From positions 62,001 through 126,000 of the forward strand of contig JANFAH010000016.1 in NCBI GenBank assembly GCA_024663395.1: a DNA stretch of 64,000 nucleotides, given 5' to 3'. This DNA is from Pisolithus tinctorius. Its lineage: Eukaryota > Basidiomycota > Agaricomycetes > Boletales > Pisolithaceae. This document shows, piece by piece, positions 11,210-19,091 of the stretch (its first letter is position 1; each line of letters starts with the position of its first letter). The notes beneath the pieces were generated by a model, which worked only from the letters and a program-made list of their open reading frames with translations, was not told where the DNA came from and did not search any database. Both the position numbers and the translations under genes were made by a program.

Positions 11210-11219
11210 ATTTCAGACT
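11210..11219 (+). promoter_or_regulatory. Putative self-priming primer binding site
   Basis: ATTTCAGACT begins two bases after the 5' LTR. It is the exact reverse complement of AGTCTGAAAT at 10993-11002, which lies where the mRNA should start. No tRNA-type TGG primer site follows the LTR. This is the arrangement of Tf1/sushi-type elements, whose mRNA 5' end folds back to prime reverse transcription. The pair is also present in element 2 (5' LTR/8209-8218) and element 1 (3017-3026/2800-2809). Confidence 0.75.
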
Positions 11220-11245
11220 CGCCACTTGTGTGGGTCTAAACCATC

Positions 11246-12605
11246 ATGGCAACCAAGACTCGCTTCCAACCTCCCCGTGGCCGCTCTGCCACTAATCCCG
11301 ACTCTGCTTCAGCCAGTGGGGCTCGCCGCGAAACAGCACTTGCTGCTTTGGGCACCACTAGGCGCTCTCCAAATCCCGTTAGTCCCTTCAGGGGCTTTTC
11401 AGCCCGCACCTCTAATACCCCCACCCCGCGTCGTCCCGCTGCTCCCATCCCCGAGGGCGACCCCGGCAATGATGGGCCGGGCGACGATGATGATAACCAC
11501 CCAGAAGATAATGACCCCGATGATAATGGTCCCGGTGATGATAATCCGGATGAGGATGATCCAGAGGACGAACCGGACTTCCCAGACCCGGACACCGAAC
11601 CCGCGGTCGCGGTCTTCGACAGTCTCGCGAAGGCCATCAAGCTGTTGGCTCGCAACTCCCGTACTAGTCCTGAGTCCTCAAGCAGGACCAAGCTACGCGA
11701 GCCCGATACCTTTGATGGCACCGACCCTAAGAAGCTCCGCGCGTTCTTTATCCAGTGCGAGCTTAATTTCCAAGACCAACCGCGCCAAAGTCATCTTCGC
11801 GCAATCCTACCTCAAAGGTATGGCTCTTGAGTGGTTCGAGCCGGACTTACTCGGGCTCGACGACCCCGATGACTGGCCTCTTTGGATGGACTCCTGGAGG
11901 GAGTTCGTCCTAGAGCTGCAAACCACCTTCGGACCCCATGACCCGGTTGCTGACGCCGAAAGTCAACTCGACCACTTGCACATGAAAGATAGCCAGCGCA
12001 TCAATAAATACGTAGTCGACTTCAATCGGCTTGCTTCGCAAGTCCGAGGCTATGGAGATGGTGCGCTGCGCCACCACTTCTATTCCGGACTCCCAGACCG
12101 GATTAAGGACGAAGTTTGTCGAGTTGGCAAACCCCGGACACTTCACGAGCTCCGCCACCTCGCCCAGGAGATAGATGCGCGCTATTGGGAGCGCAAGGAA
12201 GAAGTCCAGCGGGCGAGCAAGCACCAAGGCTCGTCTAACTCTAGTAACAATAAGTCCGGCAGCTCCGGCAACAATAACCAGTCCAAGACCGGTCAAGAGA
12301 AAACCAAGACCGGCAACAACAACAACTCCGGTTCTACCCCTAAGCCGGCTTCATCGAAGCCGGGCAACAATAGTAACAGCAATTCATCTAAGCCCGAGCC
12401 TAGCAAACTCGGCAAAGATGGAAAGCTTACCCCGGAAGAATGCAAGCGTCGCATAGAGGGCAATCTCTGCATGTTCTGCGGAGGCCCTGGTCATTTTGCT
12501 GACAAATGCCCCAAGAAAGCCGGAAAGGCCAAAGCTCGCGCTGCGGCCACCACCGAGGCCGCACCGGCCTCGGGCTCGGGTACTACCCCCGAGACAAAAA
12601 AATAG
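11246..12605 (+). pseudogene. gag: gag of element 3, broken by a 20-bp deletion
   Basis: Starts with the family [10 protein letters not shown] and reads correctly to about 11780, then shifts frame and stops at 11830. The rest of gag (capsid part from KVIFAQSYLKG, Ser/Asn-rich linker, CCHC knuckle CMFCGGPGHFADKC) continues in another frame to the TAG at 12603-12605. Compared with element 2, the 20 bases between two copies of gaccaac are missing together with one copy of the repeat, so the junction (11774-11780) looks like a microhomology deletion. The intact capsid would need about seven more residues here. Confidence 0.9.
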
Positions 12606-15600
12606 GTAGCAGCTCCCAGGACTCCGCACAATCTGGGAGCTGCGTTGACTCCGGTTGTGCAAACTTGGAGGCTCGTCTCAACGCGTCCGCTCTTTCCAGT
12701 CCGAATTCTTTGACCCCGTATGTCACTATAGAAAACCCAGAAATACCTCGGCTTCGTACTTTAGTGGACTCCGGTTCCACTCACTGTTTCATAGATAATC
12801 ACTTTGTTAATCAACACTCATTTACCCCGTACTCGGTCTCACCAATCCGACTCCGGCTCTTCGATGGAACGTCCACCTTCACTATAACCCAGGCAGTAGA
12901 TGTCATTATCCGCTTCGCGTCCGGCGATGTCACCCCGGTAACCCTGTTTTTAGCCCCATTGGATTCTGAGTGTAAGATAGTTCTCAGACATGACTGGCTC
13001 ACCCGCTACAATCCGTTGATTGATTGGGTACTGAGTAGTCTAACATTCCGGACTCCTGCACAAGGAATGCCAACCCCATCGACACCCCCTGTAAGCCCGG
13101 TCTCCACCGGCCTTCCTGACCCCGGTCCTAGTGACCAACCCGGCCTCGCGCCATCTGTACCGGTCTCCGACTCTCCGACTCGCACCCCTCTGAAGGCCCC
13201 TCTGGTTTCCCTAATCAATGCAGCCGCTTTTGTGTGCGCCTGCAAACTAGAAGGGTCCGTCCAATTCCAACTTCAGCTCCGCCCCTCGGACTCAGCACAA
13301 GCCTGGTCGGCCTCGGCCTCCCCTCCTCCGGCCTTACCCAATGTACCGGAAGAGTACCATGACTTCGCTGATGTATTCAGCAAGGCCAAGGCCTCGGTAC
13401 TCCCACCACACCGGGAATATGATCTGAAGATAGAGCTCGAAGAAGGAACAACCCCGCCCCTCGGCACCATCTACTCGCTGTCCCCGGTTGAGCTGCAAGC
13501 TCTCCGGACATTCATCGATGAAAACCTTACTACCAGTTTCATTCGGCCTACCTCCTCCCCCTATGCTGCACCGGTCCTCTTTGTCAAAAAGAAGGACGGC
13601 TCCCTCCGGCTTTGTGTAGACTTCCGCGGCCTCAACAAGATCACTAAGAAAGACCGATACCCGCTACCACTCATCTCCGACCTCTTGGACTCACCCAGCC
13701 AAGCAAAAATCTATACTAAGATTGATCTCCGGCATGCCTACCATCTCGTCCGGATTGCCCCGGGCGATGAATGGAAGACCGCATTCCGGACTCGGTATGG
13801 ATCATACGAGTGGTTAGTGATGCCTTTCGGCCTCACCAATGCCCCGGCCGCTTTCCAGCGCTTCGTCAACACTATCTTCGCGGATATGTTGGATGTATGT
13901 GTGGTCGTCTACTTAGATGACATCCTGATCTACTCCGGAGATAAGGAGTCTCACAAGCAGCATGTCCGAGAAGTCCTCCGCCGGCTTCGGCTTCACGGCC
14001 TTTATGCGAAGCCGGAGAAATGCGAGTTCCACTCAGACTCGGTCGAATACCTCGGATTCCACCTCTCCCCTGCCGGCCTCACAATGTCCAAGGAAAAAGT
14101 CCAGACCATCTGCGACTGGCCTGAGCCTCGCAAGGTCAAAGACATACAGTCCTTCCTCAGCTTCGCCAACTTCTACCGCCGGTTTATCTTTAACTACTCG
14201 GACATCGTCGTACCACTGACTCGGCTTACCCGCAAGGGGGCTCCTTGGAACTTCTCTGAGGAGTGCCGCCGGTCTTTCAATAACCTCAAGGCCACCTTCA
14301 CCACTGCGCCGGTCTTAACCCATTTCATCCCCGGGGTCCCTATCACCGTCAAGACCGATGCATCGGACTATGCCATCGCCGGCATCCTTTCTATCACCTG
14401 CGGCGACGGCCAGATACATCCGGTCGCATTCTACTCCCGGACTCTGACGGCCCCGGAATTGAATTATGACACCCACGACAAAGAACTGCTTGCTATTTTC
14501 GAAGCATTCCGGACCTGGCGCCATTACCTTGAGGGCTCGGCCTCACCGGTCGACATTGTTACCGACCACAAGAACCTCGAGTACTTCTCCACCTCTAAAG
14601 TACTCACCCGCCGCCAAGCTCGCTGGTCAGAATTCCTGTCTCAATTCAATATGATCATCAGATTCAGACCCGGTAAGCTCGGGGCTAAGCCCGACGCCCT
14701 AACTAGACGATGGGACGTCTACCCCAAAGAGGGGGATAGCGGCTATGCCCGAGTGAACCCGCAAAATCTGAGACCGGTCTTCACCCAGGAGCAACTAGCG
14801 GTCTCCCTCCGCGCAACTTACCTAGAGTACCCGGTCTTACGAGCAGTTGCCTTAATGGATGTCGAGAAACTTCATAATGATATCCTGACCGCACTGCCAG
14901 ACGACCCGGTCTCACAAATCCGCCTGTCCGACATATCAGATCCCCGGTGGTCAGTAGATGACACCGGTTTCCTTCATCTTGATGGAAGGATCTACGTGCC
15001 GGACTCAAATGACCTCCGCCTTAGGGTCTTGCGCCTCAAGCATGACCACCCTCTGTCCGGCCACTTCGGCCAAAACCGCACTTTAGAACTCATCCGGCGT
15101 GAATACACCTGGCCCGGCCTCAGGACCTTCGTCAAGGACTATGTCCGGTCTTGCACGGCCTGCGCTCGGGCTAAGGTTCCCCGCCATCGGCCTTACGGCC
15201 TTCTCAAGCAGCTTCCGGTGCCGGAGAAGCCGTGGAACTCCATCTCTATGGATTTCATCGAGCAGCTTCCGGCCTCGACCGGCTTCACGGCCATCCTCGT
15301 AGTAGTTGACCGGCTTTCCAAGCAGGCCATATTCATCCCCACCCACGACACTATCACGGCCCCAGAACTCGCCAAACTCTTCTTACTCCATGTCTTTTCT
15401 AAGCATGGAGTGCCGGCCCATGTAACCTCAGACCGAGGCTCGGAGTTCGTGTCTCACTTCTTCCGGTCACTCGGTAAGGCCTTAGACATGCGCTTACATT
15501 TCACCTCGGGCTACCACCCCGAAGGTGATGGCCAGACCGAGCGGACTAACCAGACTCTCGAACAATACCTCCGAGTCTATTGCAACTATCAGCAGGACAA

Positions 15601-16321
15601 CTGGGCCGACCTACTACCTTTGGCCGAGTTCGCCTACAATAACGCCCCTAGCGCTACTACTGGTGTTTCCCCCTTCTTCGCTAATAAGGGATACCACCCC
15701 AACATCTCGGTGTACCCGGAGCGCGACCTCACTTCCGCTCGGGCTCGTGACTATGCGGTTGACCTAGACTCACTGCACCAATACCTACATGAGGAGATGA
15801 CCCTCGCACAGCAGCGCTACCAAGGACCGGCCGATGCTAAACGCATGCCGGCTCCGGACTTCAAAGTCGGCGACCAAGTATATGTCAAAGCCAAGTACTT
15901 CCGGTCTACCCGGCCTTCCAAGAAGCTCTCGGAGAAAAACCTTGGGCCGTATCCGGTCATAGCTCAGGCCGGTACCCACTCGTTCACACTGCGCCTGCCA
16001 GACTCAATGCGCGCAGTACATCCGGTCTTCCACGTCTCCCAACTCGAACCGGCCGTCCCTAATACCATCCCGAACCGGACTCAACCACCACCCCCACCAG
16101 TCGAAGTTGATGGTGACCTAGAGTTCGAGGTAGCAGAGATCCTCGACTCTAAGGTCGACCGGCGTCGCCGGTGTTGGCTTCAATACTTAGTCCGGTGGAC
16201 CGGCTACGAGGGGACCGATGAAGAAACTACTTGGGTACTCGCCACTGAACTAGACAATGCCTCTGAACTCATACAAGAGTTTCACTCCAGCTACCCCGGT
16301 AAACCCGGCCCGTACCAATGA
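12506..16321 (+). CDS. pol: Pol polyprotein of element 3 with chromodomain
   Basis: Open for 1,271 codons. Translation is expected to enter at about 12602 by -1 frameshift from gag. Domains in order (residues from 12506): aspartic protease (DSG in [12 protein letters not shown], about 86); reverse transcriptase (VMPFGLTN about 437, catalytic YLDDILIY about 468); RNase H (starting TDASDYAI about 617); integrase zinc-binding HHCC (about 840-885, ending CTACARAK); integrase core DDE (MDFIEQ about 915, TSDRGSE about 974, then the glutamate in GDGQTERTNQ); GPY/F-type module (LGPYPVIA about 1148); and a C-terminal chromodomain (about 1205-1262, with WLQYLVRWTGYEGTDEETTW). All catalytic residues I can check are present. 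Confidence 0.96.
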   Translation: MPQESRKGQSSRCGHHRGRTGLGLGYYPRDKKIGSSSQDSAQSGSCVDSGCANLEARLNASALSSPNSLTPYVTIENPEIPRLRTLVDSGSTHCFIDNHFVNQHSFTPYSVSPIRLRLFDGTSTFTITQAVDVIIRFASGDVTPVTLFLAPLDSECKIVLRHDWLTRYNPLIDWVLSSLTFRTPAQGMPTPSTPPVSPVSTGLPDPGPSDQPGLAPSVPVSDSPTRTPLKAPLVSLINAAAFVCACKLEGSVQFQLQLRPSDSAQAWSASASPPPALPNVPEEYHDFADVFSKAKASVLPPHREYDLKIELEEGTTPPLGTIYSLSPVELQALRTFIDENLTTSFIRPTSSPYAAPVLFVKKKDGSLRLCVDFRGLNKITKKDRYPLPLISDLLDSPSQAKIYTKIDLRHAYHLVRIAPGDEWKTAFRTRYGSYEWLVMPFGLTNAPAAFQRFVNTIFADMLDVCVVVYLDDILIYSGDKESHKQHVREVLRRLRLHGLYAKPEKCEFHSDSVEYLGFHLSPAGLTMSKEKVQTICDWPEPRKVKDIQSFLSFANFYRRFIFNYSDIVVPLTRLTRKGAPWNFSEECRRSFNNLKATFTTAPVLTHFIPGVPITVKTDASDYAIAGILSITCGDGQIHPVAFYSRTLTAPELNYDTHDKELLAIFEAFRTWRHYLEGSASPVDIVTDHKNLEYFSTSKVLTRRQARWSEFLSQFNMIIRFRPGKLGAKPDALTRRWDVYPKEGDSGYARVNPQNLRPVFTQEQLAVSLRATYLEYPVLRAVALMDVEKLHNDILTALPDDPVSQIRLSDISDPRWSVDDTGFLHLDGRIYVPDSNDLRLRVLRLKHDHPLSGHFGQNRTLELIRREYTWPGLRTFVKDYVRSCTACARAKVPRHRPYGLLKQLPVPEKPWNSISMDFIEQLPASTGFTAILVVVDRLSKQAIFIPTHDTITAPELAKLFLLHVFSKHGVPAHVTSDRGSEFVSHFFRSLGKALDMRLHFTSGYHPEGDGQTERTNQTLEQYLRVYCNYQQDNWADLLPLAEFAYNNAPSATTGVSPFFANKGYHPNISVYPERDLTSARARDYAVDLDSLHQYLHEEMTLAQQRYQGPADAKRMPAPDFKVGDQVYVKAKYFRSTRPSKKLSEKNLGPYPVIAQAGTHSFTLRLPDSMRAVHPVFHVSQLEPAVPNTIPNRTQPPPPPVEVDGDLEFEVAEILDSKVDRRRRCWLQYLVRWTGYEGTDEETTWVLATELDNASELIQEFHSSYPGKPGPYQ
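12596..12643 (+). promoter_or_regulatory. Programmed -1 ribosomal frameshift signal between gag and pol
   Basis: Slippery heptamer A_AAA_AAA (12596-12602) lies in the gag frame immediately before the gag TAG (12603-12605). Six bases later comes a perfect 11-bp stem, GCAGCTCCCAG (12609-12619) with CTGGGAGCTGC (12633-12643), around a 13-nt loop. Slipping back one base at the heptamer enters the pol frame exactly (codon ATA at 12602). Heptamer, spacer of 5-9 nt and stimulatory hairpin are the textbook components of a -1 site. The unit is conserved in element 2 (9615-9662). In element 1 (1360-1407, minus strand) two transitions leave G-U pairs in the stem. Confidence 0.9.
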
Positions 16322-16502
16322 GGACCGGTCTCAACCGGCCTTAGTTTCTGTTTCTGTTTTCTATCGGTATCTAGTTTCCTTTGATCTCTTACTTATTTTG
16401 TTTTCTCTTTCTTGTCTTCTCTTGCTGTACTGTAGAAGACCGAGACCGGACACCGCCCATGACATTTGCAGGAAAAAATCTACAAGACCCTATGATACGA
16501 AA

Positions 16503-17562
16503 CTACTCGGCTTCGGCCATGGACTCATCCTCCCCGCCGGACTCCTCCTCTTCGTCCTCGCTGTGGGTTTTCAGCCACTCGGCCTCCTCGCGCAGTTCAT
16601 CGGAGTCGAGCTCGGACGAGCCCGAGTCCGAAGGGGACACCGCCATCCCAAAGCCGTAGGACTCATCGAGCATCGCCTCGAGCGCGTCGGCGATCCTGCC
16701 AGAGTTTTCGGCCACGGCCTCATGGGCCTCGAAGAGGCCCGCCAGGTTGTTGGCGATGAGTCCCGCGATGTCGATGAGCCGCTCAAGCTTATCCTCTAAG
16801 CCCGAGAACCCACCTGCTCCGGCCTTTCTCTCCCCGCTCCCACCGGCCTCGGGCTCATCGATCTCTAGCACCTCGGTCGGTTTCGACTTTGCCCATTTCT
16901 TCTGGCTGGGCCCGGGCTCAGGCGACTCCTCGTCGGCCTTCTGTTTCTTCCCCTTGTCAGCCTTGGTAGCGGCCTTGGGACCGGCCTCGGCATCCTTCCC
17001 GTCTCCCGGCCACCGGCACTTGCCTTTGGATTGGTTGCAGCACACGCAGGTGACCCTTTTCTTGTTGCCGTCTACGAGGAACTCGCAGACGACCTGCGCC
17101 CGAGTGCAACGGGTACAGCTAGAGGTTGTTAGATGGAAAGCGCAGGTAGTAGAAAAATACTCACCCGGGGTCCATCACTATCCTCTTCACTTCACCCCCG
17201 GGCTCACCACTAGCGCCCCCAGCGCCAGCCTCATCACTCTTACTGGCCTCGGCCTTGCGCTTGCGCTCGGCCTCCCGCCTCTCCTCCTCTTCGTGCGCTC
17301 TCCTCTCCTCGGCCTCTCGCGCTGCCTTCTCAGCCTCGGCCTTCTCCCTCTCAGCTCTCTCGGCCTCCAGTCACGCCTGCTCTTCCCGCCAGGCTTGCTC
17401 TGCCGCCTTTCGCCGCTTCCTTTCCTTCAACTTGGCCTTCATCACTTCCTCCTCGTCGTCGGTGTCATATCGAATGGCGTCGTCCAACACCTGGGTCCAG
17501 TCGACGACGACCCGGCCTTCGTCGTTCTTGTCTGTCGCGGTGATCGGCCTTGGGTCGGACAT
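16503..17562 (-). pseudogene. Antisense two-exon gene of element 3 (Zn2Cys6-like), one nonsense codon
   Basis: Minus-strand gene between pol and the 3' LTR. Exon 1 is 17562-17165 and exon 2 is 17118-16503, joined across a 46-nt intron (GTGAGT...CTCTAG); the exons total 1,014 nt. Exon 1 encodes an acidic start and a long Lys/Glu/Arg/Ala-rich coiled coil. Its last codons are MDPG. The splice joins it to a cysteine cluster C-x2-C-x6-C-x12-C-x2-C-x6-C, the spacing of fungal Zn(II)2Cys6 DNA-binding domains. The C-terminal part is acidic. A TGA at 17371-17373 replaces a Trp codon seen in the element 2 copy, so this copy is probably not functional. Its function is unknown; see the element 2 copy. 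Confidence 0.72.
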
Positions 17563-17686
17563 GGTGGTTAGGATGAGAAAGAAAGACGCAAAGGGCTTAG
17601 CGGGCCACAAGTATCATTTTTTCGAACTCAGCCAACTTTCGGACTCAGCCTACCACTCTCGCAGGGGTCTCATGGGTTCGACCCCT

Positions 17687-17696
17687 AAGAGGGGGA
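17687..17696 (+). promoter_or_regulatory. Polypurine tract before the 3' LTR
   Basis: AAGAGGGGGA, three bases upstream of the 3' LTR, the expected primer for plus-strand DNA synthesis. Identical in element 2 (23051-23060). Confidence 0.8.
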
Positions 17697-17699
17697 TAC

Positions 17700-18227
17700 T
17701 GTCATAGTCATGCCTCGACCCCAGCCGGACTCGGCCTCGCACTCACTCAGTCCGGCCTCGGTCTCGCCTGTCCCGCATCTCCAGTTGGTCTAGCGCGGTA
17801 GACACTGCTTTGCAGTGTCTGTCATTTCGGTTAAGTCCTGTCCCCGGTCCTGTCCCCGGTCTGCCTGTCCCGGTCTCCGTTACCTTAGTCATACGTTACT
17901 AATATCTGCCTTACCAATCCTCTTAGCAATCCTTGCGAGACCGGCATTACCGGTCTCCGTACTATAGTTACTTCTAGTATATAAACTCATAGATACTCGG
18001 CCTGTAGACCTCAGTCTGAAATCAACTAAGTATCTCCTGATAACCCCACCTCGGCCTCGGACTCGGACTGAGACCCACGCAAGGGAATAGCACTGTATCC
18101 TCAGTCGCTAAGTCCAAACAGTCCAAACATCTGCATCCTCGACTTCACCCCTGACCCCGACCCCTCGGCCTCGCGCCCGCTTCGGTCTCCGGTCCGGTCT
18201 CAACCCAGACAATCCTCGTACTTAACA
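17700..18227 (+). repeat. 3' LTR of element 3
   Basis: 528 bp, TGTCATAG...CTTAACA, followed by the target duplication GATAC. It differs from the 5' LTR at about seven sites, all C/T or G/A. Confidence 0.97.
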
Positions 18228-18272
18228 GATACCCACTACCACTCATCTCCAACCTGTTGGATTCACCAAGCC

Positions 18273-19091
18273 GATGAAGGAAAAGTCCAAGTAGCTGTAT
18301 AATACGAGCTAGATGGCTTAGATAACAACAATAAAAAATGAAGGGAACGAATTGCTCGTCCCAAGGGATTCTGGACTGTCGAGACTAGAAGGTGGGACCC
18401 GGCGCTTCGTAGTGGTAGTGGTTCGTGACATGCGTGGCGTGGTCCACGGAATAGTACTGGCGATGCAGGGTGACCAGCATACCACTTGATCCACCTGATA
18501 TCAGACATAGTTCATTTCCTTTTATCTGTTTTACCCCGGGTTTTGTCCGGAGACCTCTATTCCACCCTGGGTTTCGTCTGGTGATTCTACTGATAGCTAG
18601 TCCTCGCTCAAAAAACATAAAAACCGCTTACAAACAGTCCAAAACCATCCAGAAAAATAACAAAACACCGAATAAGTATATAGCCAAAACACTGTCTCTC
18701 CTATCTCTCTTACTAGTCTCACTGATACCGTCCTTGGCCGCTCTACACCGCAGAGACTTGCAACCACTCCGCGCATTTCTTCTTTGATCGTGCAATCAGC
18801 ATGTGCCCCTTGATCTGTTTTTCTTTCAATTCTCCTTCTGTCTCCTTACAATTGACACACAAAGACCGTCCCAGCTACCCGATATACAGTCCCTTCATTC
18901 TCTCTTCAACGTCTCGTCACACCCTACCATCAAGATTGTTTCACAAGGACATACCGCTGAGAGAAGTCAAAAGTCGCACGAAGAAGACAAGTTGGGTGGT
19001 ACCCCGTGCACTCTACAATACCACGGCCGATTTGGGGCCAGTTCCTTGCTGAGCGGACAGAAATCTCTTGCAGTACCCTGCTTCGCAACCA
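18273..19091. mobile_element. Unidentified 0.8-kb insertion in element 2 RT
   Basis: Element 2 coding sequence stops matching element 3 at about 18272 (after caccaagcc) and resumes at 19092 (aagatctatac), leaving about 819 bp of unrelated DNA. It has no convincing ORF and is AT-richer than its surroundings. It holds a degenerate tandem pair (ccccgggttttgtccgg and ccctgggtttcgtctgg near 18533-18575). I find neither a clear target duplication nor terminal repeats, so it may be a small non-autonomous element, a solo remnant or filler DNA from repair. Confidence 0.55.

Larger units (their letters stand above)
10680..18227 (+). mobile_element. Element 3: young, nearly complete Ty3/gypsy chromovirus
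   Basis: 7,548 bp with 528-bp LTRs at 10680-11207 and 17700-18227, which differ by eye at only seven positions (all transitions). It is inserted in the RT region of element 2 with the perfect target duplication GATAC (10675-10679 and 18228-18232). Contents: self-primer site, gag, frameshift signal, full pol with a C-terminal chromodomain, antisense two-exon gene, polypurine tract. The chromodomain places it among the chromoviruses, which integrate in heterochromatin; insertion into another copy of itself fits that. It is not autonomous as read, because gag carries a 20-bp deletion. Confidence 0.97.

Noticed and set aside
17666..17686. GGTTCGACCCC near the end of the element, resembling a tRNA B box
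   Set aside because: No acceptor, D or anticodon arm can be folded around it. It is part of a short inverted repeat (aggggtc/gacccct) before the polypurine tract.
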